A DNA stretch of 17,432 bases from Candidatus Omnitrophota bacterium (GCA_016206675.1 JACQRD010000003.1:1-17432); one strand, 5' to 3'; positions 1 through 7,327 are shown, counted from the stretch's first letter. Numbers and translations: made by a program. Notes: generated by a model from the sequence alone, not told the origin.

Positions 1-462
1 ACGTTAATCCAAGAGCGCGGCGGTGTCGCGGGGATGATCACCCGGTGCGCCCAGATGGCCCAGGCGACGCGCGCCGGGGTCGAAGCGATCGGCTTGTCTC
101 TGTTCTCCAAGCGTCCCTCGAACGGCGTGACCGCGGTCAACGTGCCAGCCGGCGTGGATGGCAAGCAGTTGACAAAGGTCATGTACGATCGCTCGCATGT
201 CATGGTGGCCGGCGGGCAGGGTGAGATGGCGGGCAAGATCTTCCGCTTCGCGCACATGGGCTACATTGCCCCAGCCGATATCCTCACGGGGCTTGGTGCC
301 CTGGAGGACGTCCTGGCCACACTCGGGCGGTCGCTTGTGCCCGGCCTGGCTGTCAAGGCTGCGCGGACAGTGTTTGGTCATGGGGCCTCTACGATCGAAC
401 TCAGCTCCACGCCGGAACATCCACTTACCAAACCCACGACAACAAAAGGTATGCTTGGGTAA
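1..462 (+). CDS. Class V aminotransferase, C-terminal part (serine/phosphoserine-linked; 5' end outside window)
   Basis: This is the last 153 codons of a PLP-dependent class V (fold type I) aminotransferase of the alanine-glyoxylate / serine-pyruvate type. The reading frame is open from base 1, so the N-terminus and the PLP-binding lysine lie upstream of the window. The visible part has the family's C-terminal small domain, including VMVAGGQGEMAGKIFRFAHM, which corresponds to the usual 'GGqg..kGkifRigHmG' region. The stop TAA (460-462) overlaps the ATG of serA (462-464) as TAATG, so the two are almost certainly co-translated. In bacteria lacking a classical SerC, an aminotransferase of this family next to serA is thought to convert 3-phosphohydroxypyruvate to phosphoserine. 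That role is inferred here from the neighbour. The tail after GHGASTIELS is short and looks unremarkable. Confidence 0.85.
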   Translation, partial: TLIQERGGVAGMITRCAQMAQATRAGVEAIGLSLFSKRPSNGVTAVNVPAGVDGKQLTKVMYDRSHVMVAGGQGEMAGKIFRFAHMGYIAPADILTGLGALEDVLATLGRSLVPGLAVKAARTVFGHGASTIELSSTPEHPLTKPTTTKGMLG

Positions 463-2057
463 TGATGGCGCAGATCAAGGTTTTGATCGCTGACAAGTTG
501 TCGGACGACGGCGTCACGCTGCTGAAGGCGGAGCCAGGCTTGAGCGTCGACGTGAAAACCGGCCTCTCGCCCCAGGATTTGGCCCAGATTGTCGGGCCGT
601 ATGAGGGGCTAGTGGTCCGCAGCACCACGAAAGTGACGAAAGAAGTAATTGAGAAGGCGGGCCGCCTCAAGGTGATCGGCCGCGCCGGCGTGGGGCTGGA
701 CAACGTGGATGCCGACGCCGCCACGAAGCGCGGCATCATCGTCATGAACGTGCCGGCCGGCAACACGATCTCCACTGCCGAGCATACCCTGAGCATGATC
801 ATGGCTTGCGCGCGGCGCATCCCGCAGGCGGACGCCTCCCTGCACGGCGGGGCGTGGGAGCGCACCAAGTTCGTCGGCACGGAGCTCTTCGGGAAGATGC
901 TGGGCATCGTGGGGCTGGGAAAGATCGGCACCGAAGTGGCCAGGCGCGCGCAATCCTTCGGCATGCACATCGTGGCCTACGATCCGTTTCTCTCGCCGGA
1001 GCGCGCGCAGCAGATGGACATCCAGCTGACCGACCTGCCCACACTCTATCAGACGGCCGATTTCATCACCGTCCACGTGCCGCTCAACGCCGACACCAAG
1101 GGCATGATCGGCGAGCAAGAGATCGCCGCGATGAAGAAAGGGGTGCGGCTGATCAACTGCGCGCGCGGCGGGATCATCAACGAGCAAGCACTCGCCGCCG
1201 CCATCAAGGCGGGGCAGGTGGCGGGGGCCGCCATCGATGTCTTCGAAGAAGAGCCGCCGCCGAAGGATCACCCGCTGCTGGCCCTGCCGCAGGTGGTGGT
1301 GACCCCGCATCTGGGCGCCTCAACGGAAGAGGCGCAGCTCAACGTGGCGATTGAGGTGGCCAAGCAGGTAGCGGATGCGCTGCTCGGGCGCGGCATCCGC
1401 AATGCCGTCAACATGCCCTCTATCGATGGCAAGACGTGGCAGGTGCTACAGCCGTACATCCAGCTCGGCGAGCGGATGGGGGCCCTGGCCTCGCAACTCG
1501 CCGGAGGACAGACGGCGGAGATCCGCGTCACCTACGTGGGGGAGGTCAACAACCTCGATACCTCGACGGTGACGCTGGCGATCCTCAAGGGCATCCTCGC
1601 ACCAATGGTCGGTGAGAACGTCAACTATGTCAACGCGTCGCTCATCGCCGCGGAGCGCGGTATTAAGGTGATCGAGGCGAAAGCCAGCAAGATGGAGGAG
1701 TTCGCCAACCTCCTCGTGCTGGAGTTGCGCAATAACGGCGCATCCCTGACGCTGCAGGGCACGCTCTCCGCCCGGCGGCAGCCGCGCATCGTCAAGATCG
1801 ACCAATACTTCATCGAGGCCAGCCCCGAAGGGTACATGCTCGTCCTCAAGAACCATGACAAGCCCGGCCTCATCGGGAACCTCGGCACGCTGCTGGGCGA
1901 GTCGAAGATCAACATCGCCGGCATGAGCAACGGCCGCGACAGGCCGGGCGGGACGGCCATCACGGTGGTCAACATCGACCACGACGTGCCGCCAGCGGTG
2001 ATGGAGAAGGTCAGGAAACTGCAGCACGTCATCGATGCCAAGCTCATCCGTTTGTAA
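462..2057 (+). CDS. serA: D-3-phosphoglycerate dehydrogenase, long type with ACT domain
   Basis: This enzyme oxidises 3-phosphoglycerate to 3-phosphohydroxypyruvate with NAD+, the first committed step of serine synthesis in the cytoplasm. The 531 residues match the long SerA type. An N-terminal substrate half is followed by a Rossmann domain with GLGKIG (151-156) and an acidic residue after the second strand (YDP, D174). The catalytic set is R235 in NCARGG, E264 in FEEEP and H283 in TPHLGAST. An intervening allosteric-substrate-binding domain (about 320-450) precedes a C-terminal ACT domain (about 458-531), which in characterised members senses L-serine. The start at 462 overlaps the upstream stop; a second ATG at 465 is equally possible and changes one residue. 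A CAGCAGA heptamer array begins one base after the stop codon. Confidence 0.96.
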   Translation: MMAQIKVLIADKLSDDGVTLLKAEPGLSVDVKTGLSPQDLAQIVGPYEGLVVRSTTKVTKEVIEKAGRLKVIGRAGVGLDNVDADAATKRGIIVMNVPAGNTISTAEHTLSMIMACARRIPQADASLHGGAWERTKFVGTELFGKMLGIVGLGKIGTEVARRAQSFGMHIVAYDPFLSPERAQQMDIQLTDLPTLYQTADFITVHVPLNADTKGMIGEQEIAAMKKGVRLINCARGGIINEQALAAAIKAGQVAGAAIDVFEEEPPPKDHPLLALPQVVVTPHLGASTEEAQLNVAIEVAKQVADALLGRGIRNAVNMPSIDGKTWQVLQPYIQLGERMGALASQLAGGQTAEIRVTYVGEVNNLDTSTVTLAILKGILAPMVGENVNYVNASLIAAERGIKVIEAKASKMEEFANLLVLELRNNGASLTLQGTLSARRQPRIVKIDQYFIEASPEGYMLVLKNHDKPGLIGNLGTLLGESKINIAGMSNGRDRPGGTAITVVNIDHDVPPAVMEKVRKLQHVIDAKLIRL

Positions 2058-2058
2058 T

Positions 2059-2082
2059 CAGCAGACAGCAGACAGCAGACAG
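2059..2082 (+). repeat. CAGCAGA heptamer array, left arm of serA-purA element
   Basis: Three tandem copies of the 7-bp unit CAGCAGA (2059, 2066, 2073) are followed by CAG. The array faces the TGCTGTG array at 2104-2142. The two unit types are complementary except for one position in each heptamer, where G would oppose G, so the region could fold into a long periodically mismatched hairpin around a GC-rich core. The same unit recurs at 9519 and 10328. Confidence 0.9.
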
Positions 2083-2083
2083 G

Positions 2084-2104
2084 GGGTCAACCGACCCGGT
2101 TTTT
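2084..2104 (+). terminator. Weak terminator-like hairpin after serA
   Basis: A perfect 5-bp stem GGGTC/GACCC (2084-2088 and 2093-2097) with loop AACC is followed two bases later by five T residues (2100-2104). The stem is short and the T-run is offset. It sits at the centre of the facing heptamer arrays, which would extend the stem on both sides. It may act as an intrinsic terminator for serA or simply be the core of the repeat element. Confidence 0.35.
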
Positions 2105-2142
2105 GCTGTGTGCTGTGTGCTGTGTGCTGTGTGCTGTGTGCT
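2104..2142 (+). repeat. TGCTGTG heptamer array, right arm of serA-purA element
   Basis: Five tandem TGCTGTG units (starting 2104, 2111, 2118, 2125 and 2132) are followed by TGCT. The array ends 11 bp before the purA ATG and so fills the space where a ribosome binding site is expected. Bases just before it (GGTTTT) match those before the equivalent array upstream of proS. Confidence 0.92.
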
Positions 2143-2153
2143 ACCAAGTGGAT

Positions 2154-3431
2154 ATGAATATTGTGGTGGTGGGCGCGCAGTGGGGCGATGAGGGCAAGGG
2201 CAAGGTGATCGACGTCCTGGCCGAGGAGGCGGACATCCTCATCCGCTACCAGGGCGGCCACAACGCGGGCCACACCGTCATCGTCGACGGCGAGGAGTTC
2301 ATCTTCCATTTGATCCCCTCCGGGTTGCTGCACCAGGGCAAGGTCGGCCTCATCGGCAACGGCGTGGTCATCGATCCCGAAGCGCTGCTGGAGGAGATGA
2401 GCCGCCTGCAGCGGCGCGGCATCGACGTGCAGCAGGCGGTGAAGATCAGCGATCAGGCCCACGTCATCTTCCCCTACCACAAGCGGCTTGATCTGCTGGA
2501 AGAGTCCACCCGTCCCGGCCGCCTCGGCACCACCGGCCGCGGCATCGGCCCCTGCTACGTCGATAAAGTGGCCCGGGCGGGCATTCGAATCGCCGATTTC
2601 TGCAATCCGCAGGCCTTTCCCAAGAAGCTGCGCCAGGCGGTGGAGGAAAAGAACCGCCTCTTGAAGGCGCTCTACAACGAGCCGCCGATTGCCTACGAGG
2701 AGCTGCTCGCCCGCTACAGCGGTTTTGCGGCGCGGCTGGCACCGCACGTTGTCAATGAGGTGCGGTTCTTGCGTGAGGCGATGGCGCAGGGCAAGCGCCT
2801 GCTGCTGGAGGGGGCTCAAGGCACGCTGCTGGATCTCGACCACGGCACCTATCCCTATGTCACCTCCTCCAATGCGACCGCGGGCGGGGCGTGCACCGGT
2901 GCCGGCATTCCGCCGACGGCGATTCACCGCATCATCGGCGTGGTCAAGGCGTACACCACCCGCGTCGGCGAGGGGCCGCTGCCGACGGAGTTCGGGCCGG
3001 AGCTCATGCAGCGCATCCGCACCAAAGGCAACGAGTTCGGCGCCACCACGGGCCGGCCGCGGCGCTGCGGCTGGTTCGATGCGGTCGTCGCCCGCCATGC
3101 GGTGTGGGTCAACGGCTGCCACTCCGTGGCGGTGACGAAGCTGGACGTGCTCGATGAGATGGACACCATCAATATTTGCACCGGCTACCGCAACGGCACC
3201 AAGACGCTGGAGGAGTTTCCCGCGGATTTGGAGGTGCTGGGCCACTGCGCGCCGGTCTACGAGCAGCTGCCGGGGTGGCGCACGAAAACCTGCGACGCGG
3301 CCTCCTTCGAGGAGCTGCCGGCCAACGCCCAGCGGTATGTCAAGCGCCTAGAGGCGCTGTTGGGCGTGCCGATTTGCCTCATTTCCACCGGCTCCGGCCG
3401 TGAGCAAGCCTTCAAGACCGCATGTTGGTGA
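2154..3431 (+). CDS. purA: Adenylosuccinate synthetase
   Basis: This enzyme joins IMP and aspartate with GTP to give adenylosuccinate, the first step from IMP to AMP. The 425-residue length is normal. The N-terminus MNIVVVGAQWGDEGKGK holds the GDEGKGK GTP-binding loop with catalytic D12, and GGHNAGHT provides H40. Further family blocks are GNGVVIDP, the IMP/active-site region TTGRGIGP, the nucleotide region EGAQGTLLDLDHGTYPYVT and the base-recognition block TKLDVLD. I place the start at ATG 2154 because homology begins there. An open frame extends upstream to a TTG at 2103, but it reads only the TGCTGTG repeat (CVLCAV peptides). No good Shine-Dalgarno precedes 2154; the repeat array takes its place. 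purA appears to stand alone between serA and the envelope pair. Confidence 0.96.
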   Translation: MNIVVVGAQWGDEGKGKVIDVLAEEADILIRYQGGHNAGHTVIVDGEEFIFHLIPSGLLHQGKVGLIGNGVVIDPEALLEEMSRLQRRGIDVQQAVKISDQAHVIFPYHKRLDLLEESTRPGRLGTTGRGIGPCYVDKVARAGIRIADFCNPQAFPKKLRQAVEEKNRLLKALYNEPPIAYEELLARYSGFAARLAPHVVNEVRFLREAMAQGKRLLLEGAQGTLLDLDHGTYPYVTSSNATAGGACTGAGIPPTAIHRIIGVVKAYTTRVGEGPLPTEFGPELMQRIRTKGNEFGATTGRPRRCGWFDAVVARHAVWVNGCHSVAVTKLDVLDEMDTINICTGYRNGTKTLEEFPADLEVLGHCAPVYEQLPGWRTKTCDAASFEELPANAQRYVKRLEALLGVPICLISTGSGREQAFKTACW

Positions 3432-3448
3432 TCCCTGAACCCGCCTGC

Positions 3449-3477
3449 TTGACGGTAGTAAGCCCCTATGTTAGGGT
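3449..3477 (+). promoter_or_regulatory. Candidate sigma70-type promoter for the envelope gene pair
   Basis: TTGACG (3449-3454) and TAGGGT (3472-3477) are separated by 17 bp in the 90-bp gap after purA. The -35 matches five of six consensus bases. The -10 matches three, including the conserved first T, A and last T. It lies about 30 bp before the Shine-Dalgarno of the lipoprotein gene. This is a sequence match only. Confidence 0.4.
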
Positions 3478-3505
3478 AACTCAACATCGTGGAAACGGAT
3501 GAATC

Positions 3506-3514
3506 AAGGAGGTG
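3506..3514 (+). promoter_or_regulatory. Strong Shine-Dalgarno that fixes the lipoprotein start
   Basis: AAGGAGGTG is an almost perfect anti-16S match, seven bases before ATG 3522. It supports 3522 rather than the in-frame ATG at 3489, and that choice puts a clean signal peptide at the N-terminus. Confidence 0.8.
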
Positions 3515-3521
3515 GTCGTCC

Positions 3522-4178
3522 ATGCATCGAGGCGTGATCGGCGTGGTGGGGGCAGTGGTGCTGATGGCGGCCGGATGCGCGATCAACTTCGCCAAACGCT
3601 CACCGTGGGATATCCAGCAGCTGGCGGAACTGAGCGACCAGTTGGAGCAGTTCAAGACGCTGGCCCAGCTGAAGGCGGAAGAGGCCGAGCAACTGCGCCA
3701 CGCGAAGGAGCTGCTCGAGCAGCGGCTGGGCGCCTCCGAGGCCAGCGTCGGGTACGATGAGCGCGGCCTGGTCACGCGGATGCTCGACTCCGTGCTGTTC
3801 GACTCCGGCAAGGCCGCGCTGCGCCCGGGCGCTGGGCGCGTCCTCGAGAAGGTCGCCAGGGTGCTGCAGGAGCTGCCGGATCAGCCCATCGGCGTCGAAG
3901 GCCACACCGATAACGTGCCCATCAAGCGTTCCGGCTGGGCCGATAACCAGGCGCTGTCGGTCGCGCGGGCCAACGCCGTGGCAAGCGCGTTGCAGCAGCA
4001 GGGGATTGCAGCTGGCCAGATGACGACGATCGGCTACGGGGAGGAACACCCCATCGCCTCAAACGACACCCCGGCCGGCCGGCAGAAGAACCGGCGGGTG
4101 GAAATCGTCATCCTGCCGCAGGGCTCCGGACGGTCGTACAGCGCCGAAGCCGAACGCGTCCGGAAGTATTCGAAATAA
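3522..4178 (+). CDS. OmpA/Pal-like peptidoglycan-associated lipoprotein
   Basis: This is a predicted envelope protein of 218 residues that would link the outer membrane to peptidoglycan. Residues 1-18 form a lipoprotein signal peptide with a hydrophobic stretch ending LMAAG before C19; A20 at +2 would permit outer-membrane sorting by the E. coli rule. Residues 27-72 are a charged helical or coiled-coil linker. Residues about 80-197 form an OmpA/MotB C-terminal domain: VLFDSGKAALRP, GHTDNVPI (D130), LSVARA (R149) and NRRVEI. D130 and R149 correspond to the residues that bind diaminopimelate in this fold. The C-terminal tail (198-218) is basic. The start is chosen from the strong Shine-Dalgarno. 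It sits 12 bp before a small coiled-coil membrane protein, and the two probably form an envelope unit. Whether it is Pal itself or a paralogue cannot be decided, because no tol genes are visible. Confidence 0.85.
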   Translation: MHRGVIGVVGAVVLMAAGCAINFAKRSPWDIQQLAELSDQLEQFKTLAQLKAEEAEQLRHAKELLEQRLGASEASVGYDERGLVTRMLDSVLFDSGKAALRPGAGRVLEKVARVLQELPDQPIGVEGHTDNVPIKRSGWADNQALSVARANAVASALQQQGIAAGQMTTIGYGEEHPIASNDTPAGRQKNRRVEIVILPQGSGRSYSAEAERVRKYSK

Positions 4179-4180
4179 CC

Positions 4181-4189
4181 AGGAGGAGG
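4181..4189 (+). promoter_or_regulatory. Strong Shine-Dalgarno of the coiled-coil protein gene
   Basis: AGGAGGAGG lies directly after the lipoprotein stop codon, with one base before ATG 4191 (effective spacing depends on which GGAGG pairs). It and the site at 3506 are the only two strong Shine-Dalgarno sequences I noticed at gene starts in this window. Confidence 0.75.
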
Positions 4190-4190
4190 C

Positions 4191-4466
4191 ATGCCCAAGA
4201 AAGCGGTCATGACAATGGTCGTGCTGGGGATCGTCTCGATCGGTTTGGCCGTCACCGTGGCGTGGAACGGCACGCAGTTGGATGACACGCGCCAGGAGCG
4301 GGACGATCTCCAGTTTGAAGTGGATGATCTGCGCCAGGAAGTGGACACGCTGACGACGGAGCGCGATGAGCTACAGCGCAAGGTGGACGAGCACCTTAAG
4401 GCCATCGAGCAATTGAAGGCGCAATCCGGCGCCTCGTCGGCTCCGGCTCCCGCGCCGACGCCATAA
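4191..4466 (+). CDS. Small membrane-anchored coiled-coil protein, function unknown
   Basis: I do not recognise a named family for this 91-residue protein. One hydrophobic segment (about 5-26) follows a short basic start (MPKK), which suggests an uncleaved inner-membrane anchor or signal sequence. Residues 28-76 are strongly charged with hydrophobic residues at heptad spacing, as expected of a coiled coil. The C-terminus is a Ser/Ala/Pro tail (SGASSAPAPAPTP). There is no lipobox cysteine, so it is not a classical Lpp. The strong Shine-Dalgarno, tight spacing after the OmpA-like gene and predicted topology suggest an envelope partner or spacer protein. Its stop codon is in the same reading frame as the downstream uppS. 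Confidence 0.7.
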   Translation: MPKKAVMTMVVLGIVSIGLAVTVAWNGTQLDDTRQERDDLQFEVDDLRQEVDTLTTERDELQRKVDEHLKAIEQLKAQSGASSAPAPAPTP

Positions 4467-4484
4467 CCCAGAGCTATCGCCTCC

Positions 4485-5195
4485 CTGAGCAACGTTCCCC
4501 AGCACGTGGCGATCATCATGGACGGCAACGGCCGCTGGGCCGCCGCCCGCGGCCTGCCGCGGGGCGTGGGTCATCGCGCTGGCGCGCAGACCGTCCGGCG
4601 GATCGTCGAGGCCTGCTGCGAGCTCGGGGTCAGGGCCTTAACCCTCTACGCCTTTTCATGGGAAAACCGTGAGCGGCCCGCCGAGGAAATCCATGAGCTG
4701 ATGGGTCTGCTGGATGAGTTCATCCGCCGCGAAGCGCCCTCGATGCATGAGAACCACGTGCGCCTGCGTGCCATCGGCCGCGTGGAGCTGTTGCCGCAAG
4801 AGGTGACGGCCCACCTGCGGCGGGTCATCCAGGAGACGTCTGGCTATGACCGGCTGACGCTGACCTTGGCCCTCAGCTACGGCGGCCGCCAGGAGCTGGT
4901 GGATGCGATGCGCCGCGTCGCACGGCTCGTGCGCGAGGGCCGCCTGCAGCCGGAGGAGATTGACGAAGCACTCATCCGGCGCCATCTCTATGCCCCGGAT
5001 CTGCCGGATCCGGATCTGCTCATCCGCACCTCCGGCGAGCAGCGCATCTCCAACTTCCTGTTGTGGCAGCTCTCCTACACCGAGCTCTACGTCACCCCGA
5101 AGCTCTGGCCGGATTTTTCCCGCGAGGATTTGCTCGAAGCGTTTGTCGACTACGAGCGCCGCGAGCGGCGCTTCGGCAGGCTCGTATGCCAGTGA
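4485..5195 (+). CDS. uppS: Isoprenyl transferase (undecaprenyl diphosphate synthase)
   Basis: This cis-prenyltransferase adds isopentenyl units to farnesyl diphosphate to make undecaprenyl diphosphate, the lipid carrier for peptidoglycan and other wall polymers. The signature PQHVAIIMDGNGRWA holds the catalytic aspartate; LYAFSWENRERP, LALSYGGRQEL and RTSGEQRISNFLLWQLSYTE follow. The start is uncertain. No ATG lies between the previous in-frame stop (4464-4466) and the signature. GTG 4506 would begin inside the conserved P-x-H-V-A block and give 229 residues. The conserved residues just upstream are translated in the same frame, so I favour an unconventional CTG at 4485 (236 residues). The 3' end overlaps the longer possible form of cdsA. 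Confidence 0.9.
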   Translation: MSNVPQHVAIIMDGNGRWAAARGLPRGVGHRAGAQTVRRIVEACCELGVRALTLYAFSWENRERPAEEIHELMGLLDEFIRREAPSMHENHVRLRAIGRVELLPQEVTAHLRRVIQETSGYDRLTLTLALSYGGRQELVDAMRRVARLVREGRLQPEEIDEALIRRHLYAPDLPDPDLLIRTSGEQRISNFLLWQLSYTELYVTPKLWPDFSREDLLEAFVDYERRERRFGRLVCQ

Positions 5196-5271
5196 CCACC
5201 CCGACACCACCCACGATCCGCGAGCCGGCAGCGCCGGCGCCGGACCCATCGCGGTATGCGCCGCACACCAC

Positions 5272-5278
5272 GGGAGAG
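5272..5278 (+). promoter_or_regulatory. Ribosome binding site supporting cdsA start at 5285
   Basis: GGGAGAG is a purine-rich sequence about six to eight bases before the ATGATG at 5285. It favours this start over the ATG at 5186, although the intervening frame is open. Confidence 0.45.
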
Positions 5279-5284
5279 AGCCGG

Positions 5285-6163
5285 ATGATGAGCCTCATCA
5301 AGCGCTTGTGCGGATCGGCCGTGCTGATTGCGCTGGTGCTCGGCACGCTGTTCGCCTTTCCGCTGTGGATCTATCCCGTGGTCATTGCCGCCTTTGTCAC
5401 CGCCGGCCTCTACGAGTTTTTCACGATGGTCCGCCACCGCGGCATTCTGGTGCACCGGCCGCTGGGCGTGGCGTTGGGGATCGTCTTCATCGGGCTCGTC
5501 GCCTGGCGGTCGATGGTGGAGCCTGGCTTGGTGCCCACGCCGGTGGTGGGGCAGGGGGCGACCGCCATCAACTGGATGTGGGACGTCTTTTGGCCGGCCA
5601 CCATCGTCATCATCTTCATCCGGCAGTTCACGCGGGAGAACACCTTTGAAGCGCTCGGCGGGCTGGCCACCACACTCTTCGGCTTAGCCTACGTGGCCGC
5701 GCTCTTCAGCTACTTCCTCTATCTCCGGGCCATGAAGTCCGCCGACGGCGCCTGGCTGGTGACGTACCTCATTCTCGTCACCAAGATGGGCGATGCCGGC
5801 GCCTACGCCGTCGGCAACCTCGTCGGCCGCCACACGCTGGTGCAGCGGATCAGCCCGAAGAAGACGGTGGAAGGATTCTTCGGCGCCGTCCTCGTCAGCA
5901 CGCTGACGGCGATGGCCGCGCAGCCGATGCTGGGCTCGCAGCCCATCTTCGGCCAGCCGCCCTCGCCCTGGCTGTGCGGGCTGCTGGGGCTGATTTTAGG
6001 GATTGTGGGGCAGCTGGGCGATCTGGCGGAGTCCCTGTTAAAGCGCGACTGCCAGGTGAAGGATTCCGGCTCGCTCATCCCCGGCTTGGGCGGCGTGCTG
6101 GACGTGATGGATAGCTTGCTGTTCACCGCGCCGTTGTTCTATGGCTTGTTGATCTATGGTTAG
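5285..6163 (+). CDS. cdsA: Phosphatidate cytidylyltransferase (CDP-diacylglycerol synthase)
   Basis: This integral inner-membrane enzyme makes CDP-diacylglycerol from CTP and phosphatidate, the branch point to all bacterial phospholipids. From 5285 it has 292 residues with multiple hydrophobic helices starting at about residue 10. The CdsA signature is at about 250-276: SLLKRDCQVKDSGSLIPG continues into GGVLDVMDS. The Lys, Lys-Asp, Gly-Gly and two Asp positions are intact. The classic His before GG reads Leu and the Arg before the last Asp reads Met. The start could instead be ATG 5186, which overlaps the uppS stop by 10 bp and adds 33 residues rich in Pro and Ala. I prefer 5285 because the family normally begins close to its first membrane helix and because of the upstream GGGAG. 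It lies between uppS and dxr in a lipid/isoprenoid run. Confidence 0.92.
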   Translation: MMSLIKRLCGSAVLIALVLGTLFAFPLWIYPVVIAAFVTAGLYEFFTMVRHRGILVHRPLGVALGIVFIGLVAWRSMVEPGLVPTPVVGQGATAINWMWDVFWPATIVIIFIRQFTRENTFEALGGLATTLFGLAYVAALFSYFLYLRAMKSADGAWLVTYLILVTKMGDAGAYAVGNLVGRHTLVQRISPKKTVEGFFGAVLVSTLTAMAAQPMLGSQPIFGQPPSPWLCGLLGLILGIVGQLGDLAESLLKRDCQVKDSGSLIPGLGGVLDVMDSLLFTAPLFYGLLIYG

Positions 6164-6172
6164 CCTCCACGA

Positions 6173-7327
6173 ATGAGACGGATCGCGGTCGTCGGGTCGA
6201 CGGGCTCCATCGGGCGCAGCGCCCTGGATGTGATTGCCAGCCAGCCCGATCGGCTGCAGCTAGCCGGCGTGGCCGTGCGCGGCCGCATCGATCTGTTGGC
6301 CGCGCAGCTGACGCGCGGCCATCCGCCGTTGGTGGCCGTGTGGGATGAGGCGCAGGCCGACCGGTATGCCCGCGACACCGGCCGCCCCGTGCTGCGCGGC
6401 CTCGATGGATTGATCGAGCTGGTGAGCCATCCGAGCGTCGATACCGTGGTCTTCGCCGCGTCAGGCTCCGACACGCTCATCCCGCTGGTGCGGGCGATCC
6501 AATCGGGCAAGCGGATCGCCCTGGCCTCCAAAGAGCTGTTGGTGATGGCGGGGGAGCTGATCATGCGGCTGGTGCGCGAGCACGGCACCAGCCTCGTGCC
6601 CATTGACAGCGAGCATGCGGCGCTCTTCCAATGCCTGCACGGCGTGCCGAGGGATCAGATCGCGCGGCTGATCGTGACGGGCAGCGGCGGGCCGCTGTGG
6701 GGGCTTCAGGCCGCCGGCGCCGGCCTGATCACGCGGGAGCAGGTGCTCGCCCATCCCAAGTGGTCCATGGGGCCGAAGATCACCGTCGATTCGGCGACCC
6801 TGATGAACAAGGGCCTAGAAGTCATCGAAGCGCATTGGCTCTTTGACGTGCCCTTGGAGCGCGTGCGGGTGGTGATCCATCCGGAGGCGGTCGTCCATGC
6901 GCTGGTCGAGATGGCCGATGGCTCCCTGATGGCGCAGATGAGCCCATGCGACATGCGGCTGCCGATCCAGTATGCCCTGAGCTTCCCGGAGCGCTGGACG
7001 AGCGCGGTGCCGCGCGTGGAGCTCACCCGGCTTTCCGCCCTTCGGTTTTTCGAGCCTGACCGGGACCAATTTCCTTGCCTGGAGCTAGCCTTGCAGGCCG
7101 CTCGCAGCGGCGGCACGGCCTGTGTTGCGCTCAACGGCGCGAATGAAGCGGTCGTACGGGCCTATCTGGAGGATCACCTCGCCTTCTCAGAGATTCCGCG
7201 GGTCATCGCCGGCGTGCTGGAGCAGCACCGGGCAGCGGCACACCCCAACCTGGAGGAGATTCTGCACGTCGATGCCTGGTCGCGCGCGGCGGCGCGGGAG
7301 ATGATCGCCTCATGCTCAACTTCTTAA
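6173..7327 (+). CDS. dxr: 1-deoxy-D-xylulose 5-phosphate reductoisomerase
   Basis: This enzyme converts DXP to 2-C-methyl-D-erythritol 4-phosphate using NADPH and a divalent metal, the first committed MEP-pathway step. The 384-residue length is typical. Visible landmarks are the NADPH loop GSTGSIG (8-14), ALASKELLV (112-124 region, usually ALANKE, so one Asn-to-Ser change), the metal-binding PIDSEH (D145, E147), TGSGGPL (169-175) and the flexible loop HPKWSMGPKI with W197. DSATLMNKGLEVIEAHWLF and HPEAVVHALVEMADGSLMAQ follow. It starts 9 bp after the cdsA stop, and its last 16 bp overlap the start of rseP. With ispG two genes downstream, the run carries two MEP enzymes and uppS, which consumes their product. 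Confidence 0.96.
   Translation: MRRIAVVGSTGSIGRSALDVIASQPDRLQLAGVAVRGRIDLLAAQLTRGHPPLVAVWDEAQADRYARDTGRPVLRGLDGLIELVSHPSVDTVVFAASGSDTLIPLVRAIQSGKRIALASKELLVMAGELIMRLVREHGTSLVPIDSEHAALFQCLHGVPRDQIARLIVTGSGGPLWGLQAAGAGLITREQVLAHPKWSMGPKITVDSATLMNKGLEVIEAHWLFDVPLERVRVVIHPEAVVHALVEMADGSLMAQMSPCDMRLPIQYALSFPERWTSAVPRVELTRLSALRFFEPDRDQFPCLELALQAARSGGTACVALNGANEAVVRAYLEDHLAFSEIPRVIAGVLEQHRAAAHPNLEEILHVDAWSRAAAREMIASCSTS

Noticed and set aside
2059..2142. CRISPR array
   Set aside because: Units are 7 bp with no spacers, and there are no cas genes in the window.
2103..2153. N-terminal extension of purA (MLCAVCCVLCAVC...)
   Set aside because: It is only the translated TGCTGTG array; PurA homology starts at the ATG at 2154.
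2058..3245. 395-codon open frame on the minus strand over purA
   Set aside because: Antisense to confident purA; its start lies within purA and its end in the heptamer array.
6706..6727. GC-rich near-palindrome in dxr (CCGGCGCCGG core)
   Set aside because: Short, explained by Ala/Gly codons in GC-rich DNA, and not similar to the ispG element.
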